In this document: piece by piece, positions 8,122 through 12,792 of the stretch | Numbering within the stretch: position 1 is the stretch's first letter | How the letters are laid out: each line of letters starts with the position of its first letter | Source: DATFYI01 sp035315125 | GTDB taxonomy: Bacteria; Chloroflexota; Anaerolineae; Anaerolineales; Anaerolineaceae | Length of the DNA: 12,792 bases | Assembly: GCA_035315125.1 (NCBI GenBank) | Contig: DATFYI010000141.1 | Location: 1 to 12,792 of the forward strand | Direction: 5' to 3' | Program-made: the position numbers and the translations under genes | The notes under the pieces: generated by a model | Seen by the model: the letters and a program-made list of their open reading frames with translations, nothing else | Database searches by the model: none | Told to the model about the DNA's origin: nothing

Positions 8122-8430
8122 CTTTGTCCACTCCCTAAAAGCGACTCAATGGAAGGGTGTGATTACCATGCCATATAAACCTGGAATGTGGCCTTCAAGA
8201 CAATTTCAGTATACAGATTCCAGGTCGATCAGGTTTAAACGAAAATAAGAATAGGCTGCCGGCCATGTGCTAATACGATGAAAAAGAAATTTCTGCCCAA
8301 ATCAATGAACCACAATAATCTGGGACTAGATAAGTTTATGCTTATAAATGAGGAGGGTAGGTTCAGAAAAACGGTCAATGGTTGCGAACGGACACCTTTC
8401 ATTTGCAGCACAGGCAATGAGGCTTCTTTG
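8122..8430. other. Intergenic stretch upstream of the metalloprotease
   Basis: These 309 bp separate the M19 remnant from the metalloprotease gene. They contain the GGGAG ribosome binding site, an inverted repeat (8180-8224) and AT-rich DNA. I see no gene, tRNA or strong terminator. A TATATG-like -10 near 8170 has only a weak -35 at poor spacing. Confidence 0.6.
8180..8224. repeat. 8-bp inverted repeat upstream of the metalloprotease
   Basis: CCTGGAAT (8180-8187) and its perfect reverse complement ATTCCAGG (8217-8224) are separated by 29 bp. Being about 60-100 bp upstream of the ATG at 8121, they could be a regulator site or a leader hairpin. Chance occurrence is also plausible. Confidence 0.35.
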
Positions 8431-9046
8431 TTACGATGATTGCAGTAGAAGGGATCTAAGGAAATTCAACCAGTTTGAGCTTCAGGACGGCATCGCGAGC
8501 CTCCAGAGGGACAACCGCTCCGATTTTGTTCAAATCCGCTACCGTATCGATTTCTAATGGGCTTTCTTCAAGGCCCAGCCCGCCATCTAAATCCGATCCA
8601 ATGCTAATATGGTTCCAGCCGATCAGGTCAGCCATATAGTTGGCGCGACGTTGCAGCTGTTCATACATGCTGACAGGTATTGACTTGTCTTTTTCCCAGC
8701 GCGGTTCGAGAAAACGATTATACAAAAGAAGGCCATTTACGCCATCCCGTTCACCAATTGCACGAATCATGTCATCACTCAACTGGCGGTTTGATGGGGT
8801 CAATGATCGAGCATTGGCGTGTGACGCACAAACGTGTGGAAACTTCAGATCCAATCCTTGCCAGACGCCCTCTTCATTAAGATGCGAGATATCCCAAATG
8901 ATCCACAGTTCTGCCATTTGTTCCAATAATGATAACCCTTCCGGCGTCAGGCCGCCTTTTTTGAATGGAAAATTGCCTCCAGCGACCCCGACATTGTACT
9001 GCCAGATAGGAAGAACGCGCTTCGGAAAACGACCGCAGCTGGTGGA
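8431..9046 (-). pseudogene. Peptidase M19 (membrane dipeptidase) remnant, N-truncated and frameshifted
   Basis: The open frame from 9046 down to the TAG at 8456 encodes the second half of an M19 zinc dipeptidase: G-G-L-T-P-E-G-L-S-L-L-E-Q-M, then W-D-I-S-H-L-N-E, the zinc-ligand segment C-A-S-H-A-N-A-R, R-Q-L-S-D-D-M-I-R, and G-S-D-L-D-G-G. The N-terminal part with the H-x-D metal ligands and the bridging Glu is missing: an in-frame TAA lies at 9047-9049 and only 53 nt separate this from the preceding gene. At the other end the frame stops after D-A-V-L-K-L-K-L-V-E-F-P. Removing one base in the CTCAAAC run near 8478-8484 instead gives N-W-L-N-F-L-R-S-L-L, the usual M19 C-terminus, ending at TAA 8431-8433. 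So two lesions are visible, and the product cannot bind both metals. The longest start-bounded piece begins with TTG at 8926. Confidence 0.8.
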
Positions 9047-9099
9047 TTATTCAAACAGATATCGAAAACAACTGCCCAACAACCGGATGGCTATGTCCC

Positions 9100-9981
9100 T
9101 CATGACTGTCTGTATGCTTCCTTCAGTTTTTCAACGTCAAGCTTGCCCATTTTGAGCATTGCTTCGGTCACCCTGCTGGATTTCTCGGCATCCGGGTCGC
9201 TCATCAGCTCACCCAATACAGTGGGGACAATTTGCCAGGACACGCCGTATCTGTCTTTCAGCCAGCCGCATTGCCCTTCTTCCCCGCCCGCACAGAGCTT
9301 CTCCCAAAAATTGTCCACTTCTGCCTGCGTCTGGCAGTTCACGAAGAAGGATATGGCCGGGGTGAAAGTAAAGGCATGTTCCAAACTGCTGTCCATGGCC
9401 ATAAAACCCTCTCCGTCGAGAAAGAACGAGGCGTGTTTCACTGTTCCTTCCAGCCCGCCTTCATTGGCGCTAAAGCGTTCTATCCTGGCAACGCCCGAAT
9501 TCTTAAACAGCGAAGTGTAGAAATGGACGGCTTCTTCAGTTTTTCCGGCTTGCTCACCGACAAACATTAAAAATGGGCTGATTTTTTGCGGAAGGCCGGC
9601 CAGGTTCAATTGCCATGAAACTTTATATTTATCCTCCACCCAACCGAATGCATCGCTGAACGGATATTTATTCAGTTCCATCAGAACTTGCCCACCTTCA
9701 GAGAGCTTCTTCCACAACTCTTCGATTTCCTGTTGCGTCTGGCAGGACACAAAAAACGACGTGGCCGGGGTGAAAGTGAACACTGGGCCTCCGTTTAAGG
9801 CCATGAATTCATCTCCGGCCAATTGGAATGTCAGCATCGATACCTTGCCCTTGGGCCCAGGTACTTCCTCGCTCATAGGCGTATTGCTTTCAATCTTTGA
9901 ATCCTTAAAGATGGAGGTATAAAACCTGACCGCTTCCTCCGCCTGATCGTCAAACCACAAGAACGGGATAATTTTTTGCAT
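9100..9981 (-). CDS. Tandem VOC-fold (PhnB-like) protein
   Basis: A 293-residue soluble protein made of two copies of a PhnB-like vicinal-oxygen-chelate domain, the kind often labelled 3-demethylubiquinone-9 3-methyltransferase (PF06983-like). Domain 1 covers about residues 3-127 and domain 2 about 133-253. Each starts I-x-P-F-L-x-F, has A-V-x-F-Y-T-S-(I/L)-F-K, then F-T-F-T-P-A-x-S-F-F-V-x-C-Q-T-Q, and ends W-(V/L)-x-D-(K/R)-Y-x-V-S-W-Q. A 40-residue helical tail (254-293) with R-V-T-E-A-M-L-K-M-x-K-L-D is also typical of the family. The molecular function is unknown; some relatives are annotated only by fold. ATG 9981 is chosen over the longer frame because AAGGAG lies upstream and homology begins at M-Q-K-I-I. 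The gene is probably expressed from the TATAAT promoter at 10077-10107. Confidence 0.9.
   Translation of the reverse strand: MQKIIPFLWFDDQAEEAVRFYTSIFKDSKIESNTPMSEEVPGPKGKVSMLTFQLAGDEFMALNGGPVFTFTPATSFFVSCQTQQEIEELWKKLSEGGQVLMELNKYPFSDAFGWVEDKYKVSWQLNLAGLPQKISPFLMFVGEQAGKTEEAVHFYTSLFKNSGVARIERFSANEGGLEGTVKHASFFLDGEGFMAMDSSLEHAFTFTPAISFFVNCQTQAEVDNFWEKLCAGGEEGQCGWLKDRYGVSWQIVPTVLGELMSDPDAEKSSRVTEAMLKMGKLDVEKLKEAYRQS
9354..9777. repeat. Intragenic 16-bp direct repeats marking the VOC duplication
   Basis: The same 16-bp word, TGGCCGGGGTGAAAGT on the plus strand, occurs at 9354-9369 and 9762-9777, 408 bp (136 codons) apart and in the same reading frame. It encodes the F-T-F-T-P-A stretch in both halves of the VOC protein. 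Flanking TGCGTCTGGCA words are shared too. Confidence 0.8.
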
Positions 9982-9990
9982 TTCGTTTTT

Positions 9991-9996
9991 CTCCTT
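9991..9996 (-). promoter_or_regulatory. Ribosome binding site that sets the VOC gene start
   Basis: AAGGAG on the minus strand lies 9 nt before the ATG at 9981. It supports that start over the 32-codon longer open frame beginning at 10077. Confidence 0.7.
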
Positions 9997-10076
9997 GCAT
10001 CGCCAATAAACACAAACCGTCCGGCATATCTCAGCGAACAGCCATCTCAATTGCACAAATCTACCATATTTTATCA

Positions 10077-10107
10077 ATTATAGCCAATACAGACACAACA
10101 AAATCAA
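10077..10107 (-). promoter_or_regulatory. Putative promoter of the VOC gene
   Basis: Minus-strand TATAAT (10077-10082, perfect -10) is preceded by TTGATT (10102-10107) with a 19-bp spacer, which is longer than ideal. A start near 10070 would give a leader of about 90 nt. The -35 box directly abuts the 13-bp palindrome at 10108-10120. Confidence 0.45.
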
Positions 10108-10120
10108 CTCGGGTCCCGAG
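10108..10120. promoter_or_regulatory. 13-bp GC-rich palindrome between DUF2178-like and VOC genes
   Basis: CTCGGG-T-CCCGAG is a perfect inverted repeat. It touches the -35 box of the VOC promoter, as an operator would. Read as minus-strand RNA it can also fold into a 5-bp stem with a 3-nt loop followed by a broken U-rich run, so a weak terminator for the XRE operon is the alternative. Confidence 0.4.
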
Positions 10121-10169
10121 CGGTTGGCCTAGACCTGAGCTTATTTCGAACGTAATGAACGGGACAGTT

Positions 10170-10634
10170 TTAACTGTTGCGCTGCTCGTAAACGATACTG
10201 CCAATGTAGACTATGACCGGCACTAACACCAATGCCAGCAAAGAAAACCACAGTCGATCTCCTGTTAGCGACGGTAAGCCGACGTCACTTGCAAATGAAT
10301 CCCACATCAGAACGAAGTACGCCATGCCATTGCCGATTATAAAAGCACGATTACCTGATCCGGCGTGGATCAACTGTATTCTTTCATCACGTTCATCGAT
10401 CATCATTTTTCGAGCGGCCTTCGGATTGCTACGTGTATATGCATATTGTGCAAGGCTGGCGATGCCCATAATAAATACCAATATGCCACAAGCAGGAATA
10501 AGTCGTCCGTTGAAGATAATACCGCTCAGCAGGCCAGGTAATATAAATCCAACTACCGTTATGACCAATCCAAGCGCTATCAAAACCAGGCCCCATACCA
10601 ATTTATCTTTGACCCAATTCTTTTGTTTATTCAT
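10170..10634 (-). CDS. Four-helix membrane protein, DUF2178-like, partner of XRE regulator
   Basis: A 154-residue inner-membrane protein of unknown function. Hydrophobic segments lie at about residues 13-35, 45-65, 97-113 and 127-149. Between helices 2 and 3 is a charged cytoplasmic-type segment, K-M-M-I-D-E-R-D-E-R-I-Q-L-I (76-89), the hallmark of DUF2178-like proteins. The ATG at 10634 overlaps the end of the XRE gene by 8 bp (ATGAATAA) and uses an AGGAGG site 6 nt upstream that lies inside that gene's last codons, so translation is likely coupled. The longer frame to 10769 only shadows the XRE gene. Small XRE regulators are commonly paired with such membrane proteins, and a role in sensing or controlling the regulator is inferred, not shown. 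Repression by the two operators upstream of the XRE gene would cover this gene as well. Confidence 0.8.
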   Translation of the reverse strand: MNKQKNWVKDKLVWGLVLIALGLVITVVGFILPGLLSGIIFNGRLIPACGILVFIMGIASLAQYAYTRSNPKAARKMMIDERDERIQLIHAGSGNRAFIIGNGMAYFVLMWDSFASDVGLPSLTGDRLWFSLLALVLVPVIVYIGSIVYEQRNS

Positions 10635-10839
10635 CGATATCCTCCTCTTCGGAATAAATGAAAATATCTTCGATCTTGACCCCAAATTGGCGGGCAAGCT
10701 TGAATGCCAGCAGGATCGATGGGTTGTATCGCCCTCGCTCGAGTGAGATGATCGTTTGGCGGGATACACTCACCCGGTCTGACAGCTCCTGCTGGGTCCA
10801 GCCTTTTTGGTTGCGTAACTCTTCTAGTTTATTTACCAT
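10627..10839 (-). CDS. Small XRE-family (Cro/CI-type HTH) transcriptional regulator
   Basis: A 70-residue, essentially single-domain DNA-binding protein. The HTH spans about residues 5-58: L-E-E-L-R-N-Q-K-G-W-T-Q-Q-E-L-S-D-R-V (helices 1-2), recognition helix V-S-R-Q-T-I-I-S-L-E-R-G, then P-S-I-L-L-A-F-K-L-A and F-G-V-K-I-E-D-I-F. A short acidic tail ends E-E-E-D-I-D-E. There is no ligand-binding domain. The ATG at 10839 is chosen because GGAG lies 5 nt upstream and family homology begins there; the frame extending to 11049 would cross the promoter and operators. It is first in a two-gene operon with the membrane protein. Two matching palindromes flanking its promoter make it a probable autorepressor. 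Confidence 0.9.
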   Translation of the reverse strand: MVNKLEELRNQKGWTQQELSDRVSVSRQTIISLERGRYNPSILLAFKLARQFGVKIEDIFIYSEEEDIDE

Positions 10840-10850
10840 CACATCTCCAA

Positions 10851-10870
10851 ATATAAAGTTTACTTTACAT
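10851..10870. promoter_or_regulatory. Operator O2, 20-bp palindrome over the start point
   Basis: On the minus strand ATGTAAAGT-AA-ACTTTATAT: 9-bp arms matching at 8 of 9 positions. It lies immediately downstream of the -10 box and covers the expected start point near 10864. It shares the consensus ATGTAAAGY-N2-RCTTTAYAT with O1. Binding by the XRE protein encoded 12 bp away is inferred from position and symmetry. Confidence 0.7.
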
Positions 10871-10899
10871 AGCATGGCATAATCTTTAGCTAATGTCAA
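10871..10899 (-). promoter_or_regulatory. Promoter of the XRE/membrane-protein operon
   Basis: TTGACA (10894-10899) and CATGCT (10871-10876) are 17 bp apart. The -10 box is poor (three of six matches) but is preceded by TG plus one base, an extended -10 feature. The -35 hexamer lies inside operator O1, and O2 begins right after the -10. Confidence 0.65.
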
Positions 10900-10912
10900 G
10901 CACGCTTTACAT
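10893..10912. promoter_or_regulatory. Operator O1, 20-bp palindrome over the -35 box
   Basis: On the minus strand ATGTAAAGC-GT-GCTTGACAT: 9-bp arms matching at 8 of 9 positions, the single mismatch arising where the right arm supplies the TTGACA box. Its centre (10902.5) is 42 bp from the O2 centre (10860.5), four turns of B-DNA, which suits cooperative binding on one face. Confidence 0.7.
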
Positions 10913-11010
10913 TTATACAGTGATCTCCGGCCTGAACTTTTACCCGCCGCTGGATGCGACTCGCTGTAGGCTGGGTACTCGAAAAATATTCTATAGAAGT
11001 CCAAATTGAT

Positions 11011-11040
11011 GTGACAATTTAATCCGACAAGTGTTAAAAT
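11011..11040 (+). promoter_or_regulatory. Promoter of the universal stress protein gene
   Basis: GTGACA (11011-11016) and TAAAAT (11035-11040) each match five of six consensus bases and are 18 bp apart. A start near 11047 gives a leader of about 90 nt. It diverges from the XRE operon promoter about 110 bp away. Confidence 0.55.
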
Positions 11041-11051
11041 AATGATCATTA
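11040..11051. promoter_or_regulatory. 12-bp palindrome at the usp transcription start
   Basis: TAATGATCATTA is a perfect palindrome overlapping the end of the -10 box and the predicted start point, where a repressor would block initiation. AT-rich DNA makes chance palindromes fairly common, so this is tentative. Confidence 0.3.
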
Positions 11052-11089
11052 ATGAATAGAACTCGCTGGTAATTATTTATTTTTCTGGA

Positions 11090-11115
11090 TACGGAATGGA
11101 AAATGCCTGTCCGTA
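11090..11115 (+). promoter_or_regulatory. Leader hairpin before the usp ribosome binding site
   Basis: TACGGA (11090-11095) pairs perfectly with TCCGTA (11110-11115) across a 14-nt loop, 11 nt ahead of the GGAGGTGA ribosome binding site (11127-11134). It could influence translation or stability of the message, but the short stem gives only weak support. Confidence 0.3.
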
Positions 11116-11138
11116 CAGCTTAAAATGGAGGTGATGCT

Positions 11139-11654
11139 ATGATACGAACGATTCTTGTTCCATTGGATGGTTCGGAATTCAGCGAGCGAGCGTTACCGGT
11201 AGGCATTGAGCTGGCAACCGCCCTCAATGCCCGGGTTGTGCTCGTTAGCGTGGCTGGGAGCGAATCGGCTATTCCGCTGAAGCTTACGCCAGAGGACCGC
11301 AGGGAAATCTCTGAACAATACGCCGACGTCGAAGAAGAGGAAGAGGTACTTTCTACTGAACCCAGAATGGTCGAGCGGGCCCAGGAACAGATACGGGCAG
11401 TCGACGAAGCTGAGGAGTATCTCGCAAGCATCGCTGCAAAGTTGTCAGATACAGGCGTTCAAATCGAGGTAGCTGCTCCTTACGGTCCTGCCGTGGAAGG
11501 AATCCTGAGCGAGATCGATCTGCGCTCGGCAGATCTGGTGGTCATGTGCACCCACGGGCGTTCGGGGTTAAACCGGCTGATCAGTGGTTCGGTAGCCTCA
11601 GCAGTACTGGCCCATAGCCCAGTGCCGGTATTGATGGTGCCACCCGACAAGTGA
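11139..11654 (+). CDS. Universal stress protein (UspA family)
   Basis: A 171-residue cytoplasmic protein with one Usp domain of the ATP-binding type. The N-terminal beta-strand motif I-L-V-P-L-D-G-S (5-12) carries D10, the conserved nucleotide-pocket Asp. The C-terminal nucleotide loop reads C137-T-H-G140 then R-S-G-L-N-R-L-I-S-G150-S151, equivalent to G-x2-G-x9-G-S with the first Gly replaced by Cys, a change often tolerated in this family. A charged insert at about 60-92 with a run of five glutamates (65-69) makes it longer than the usual 140-150 residues. The start has a strong GGAGGTGA site 4 nt before the ATG. Such proteins bind ATP and help survival under stress; the specific partner is unknown. 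It is monocistronic and convergent with the acyltransferase gene. Confidence 0.92.
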   Translation: MIRTILVPLDGSEFSERALPVGIELATALNARVVLVSVAGSESAIPLKLTPEDRREISEQYADVEEEEEVLSTEPRMVERAQEQIRAVDEAEEYLASIAAKLSDTGVQIEVAAPYGPAVEGILSEIDLRSADLVVMCTHGRSGLNRLISGSVASAVLAHSPVPVLMVPPDK

Positions 11655-11743
11655 TCTCTCTAAAAACATGAAAGTGATCATTCATACCAGGCCAATCCTG
11701 ACTTGCTGAAATTGATGCCCTGAATGATGCCATTATAAATAAA

Positions 11744-11771
11744 AAGCGCCCTCCATTTCGGGAGAGCGCTT
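11744..11771 (-). terminator. Intrinsic terminator of the acyltransferase gene, possibly bidirectional
   Basis: A stem of six pairs (AAGCGC/GCGCTT), one C-A mismatch and four further pairs (CTCC/GGAG) closes a 6-nt loop. On the minus strand it is followed by TTTTTATTT, a good U-tract, so it best ends transcripts from the acyltransferase, whose stop is at 11889. On the plus strand the tail is only CAATTTT, so a weaker stop for the usp transcript is possible. Confidence 0.75.
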
Positions 11772-11888
11772 CAATTTTCACACGAACGGCCCATTCCATC
11801 TATTTTATCCCAAACCCGCCGGATTTCTTGAATGATTCCCTCGAGTTGAGTTCCATTTGCTTATTCCATGAATCTGGTCGACTGGCAT

Positions 11889-12792
11889 CTATCCGACTTT
11901 AGAAGTGCTGCCGATTCGCGGCTCTAACGCTCTTTCGACCGATCGAGCCGGCAACAGCTTCATCCCGAATAAGAAGCGCATCACGTTCCAGCGCCGCACC
12001 AGGTATTCATAAATGGCCAGCACAATGACGAACGAACTGACCGCAATCGTCGCCCACTCCAGTACTTCCGGGATCGCCAGGGGCAGGATAAAGTAAGCTA
12101 CGGTCACAATCACGGTCTGGTGCAGGATATAGAAGGGCAGGACCGCTTCATTGGCCCTATCCAAGCGGGGCGACCGGGCAGTCAGGTATTGCATGCCCAG
12201 GCCGAAGATTGCCAGGACACACATCCAGCCGCCGATGGTGCGCATCGTCCCTGCCAGAAGCAGGGCCGGCGTCATCACATTCGGGTTGGCGATCCGACTA
12301 TACAGGACGATGAAGCCCACCACCAGCGCCAGCCCGGCCGCCAGAGAGATCCATCTCGTCTGCCGGATCCTTTCTTGCAGGCGCGTGTCAGAGACGACCA
12401 GGAAACCCCACAGGGTGAACCAGAGATAAGCAATGTAGGGCCAGCCGCCATTTGTCTGCATCAACAGGCTACCGGAGGAGAACACGAGGTAGCTTAGCAA
12501 AATGGGCACCGCCAGCAAATAAACCACCCCAGGTTTGGAGAGGGCGCCACCCAATTTGGAAAGAACATGGCTGCCTCCACTCCTCAACCAGCGCAGCAAT
12601 GGATACAGCACGACGCTAAATATAAACAGCACCAGCAGATAATACAGGTGGTCGCCCAGCCAATGGATGGTATTGAGATGATAGTAGTACGGCAGGTATT
12701 GAAGATAACTACCACTGAACAGGTGATGCCAGGAGGCGTTCAAATAGGCCTGTATCGAGCTGCCGGTCAGGTCTGCCACGAGCAGCGGCACC
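11889..12792 (-). CDS. Membrane acyltransferase-3 family protein (partial, cut by right edge)
   Basis: The visible 300 residues are the middle and C-terminal parts of an integral membrane acyltransferase of the acyltransferase-3 (PF01757-like) family, resembling the OpgC/MdoC type that modifies glucans or other envelope sugars. Signs are D-H-L-Y-Y-L-L-V-L-F-I-F-S after a first loop, about eight hydrophobic helices, and near the end L-P-F-Y-I-L-H-Q-T-V-I-V, the characteristic late motif. The C-terminus is basic and short, ending G-S-T-S-K-V-G. The apparent GTG at 12791 is just the window edge; the family is usually near 380-400 residues, so about 80-100 N-terminal residues, including the first helices and the usual catalytic-His region, lie outside. 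The substrate cannot be told. A terminator follows about 118 bp after the stop. Confidence 0.82.
   Translation of the reverse strand, partial: VPLLVADLTGSSIQAYLNASWHHLFSGSYLQYLPYYYHLNTIHWLGDHLYYLLVLFIFSVVLYPLLRWLRSGGSHVLSKLGGALSKPGVVYLLAVPILLSYLVFSSGSLLMQTNGGWPYIAYLWFTLWGFLVVSDTRLQERIRQTRWISLAAGLALVVGFIVLYSRIANPNVMTPALLLAGTMRTIGGWMCVLAIFGLGMQYLTARSPRLDRANEAVLPFYILHQTVIVTVAYFILPLAIPEVLEWATIAVSSFVIVLAIYEYLVRRWNVMRFLFGMKLLPARSVERALEPRIGSTSKVG

Noticed and set aside
10840..11049. 70-codon N-terminal extension of the XRE gene
   Set aside because: It would translate through the promoter and both operators; the XRE family begins at the ATG at 10839, which has its own ribosome binding site.
11774..11862. 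Short start-less minus-strand frame (about 29 codons) ending at the terminator
   Set aside because: It is bounded upstream by a stop, has no start codon with a ribosome binding site, and is likely chance despite its helix-like composition.
1..12792. Mobile elements, CRISPR arrays, toxin-antitoxin or phage-defence islands
   Set aside because: No transposase, integrase, regularly spaced repeat or known defence signature was seen; the XRE plus membrane-protein pair does not resemble a toxin-antitoxin module.

Overview
The window looks like chromosomal DNA of a free-living bacterium of roughly 50% GC. Signalling proteins stacked with PAS and GAF domains and ending in HD-GYP, a RecQ with a C-terminal helix-turn-helix tail, and the style of the GH13, GNAT and VOC proteins suggest a Chloroflexota (Anaerolineae-like) lineage. 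That placement is inference; there is no rRNA or other marker. No tRNA, rRNA, CRISPR array, transposase or phage gene was seen.

Layout. 1-2809 (-): a very large PAS4-GAF2-HD-GYP sensor that runs off the left edge, with a strong sigma-70 type promoter at 2876-2904. 3048-4871 (-): a cytoplasmic CBM48/GH13 alpha-glucan enzyme. 4949-5629 (+): a recQ remnant, divergent from GH13, that keeps the N-terminal ATPase motifs and the C-terminal HTH tail but has lost everything between, including DEAH. 5719-6498 (-): a GNAT acetyltransferase. 6673-8121 (-): a secreted lipoprotein metalloprotease of metzincin type. 8431-9046 (-): a decayed peptidase M19 (membrane dipeptidase) lacking its N-terminus and frameshifted at its C-terminus. 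9100-9981 (-): a tandem-duplicated VOC/PhnB-like protein. 10170-10839 (-): a two-gene operon of a 70-aa XRE regulator and a four-helix DUF2178-like membrane protein, overlapping by 8 bp. 11139-11654 (+): a universal stress protein. 11889-12792 (-): a membrane acyltransferase-3 protein, cut by the right edge, with a hairpin terminator at 11744-11771.

How the parts work together. Most genes look like single transcription units rather than one pathway. The best-supported functional module is the XRE/membrane-protein operon. Two near-perfect 20-bp palindromes of the same consensus flank its promoter, one over the -35 box and one over the start point. Their centres are 42 bp apart, about four helical turns, which points to cooperative autorepression.

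The two broken genes (recQ and M19) suggest local gene loss, or else assembly errors at those two points. I see no clear new multi-gene system. The items most worth checking are the double-operator XRE operon and the recQ mini-gene, whose reading frame stays open across a deletion of several hundred codons.
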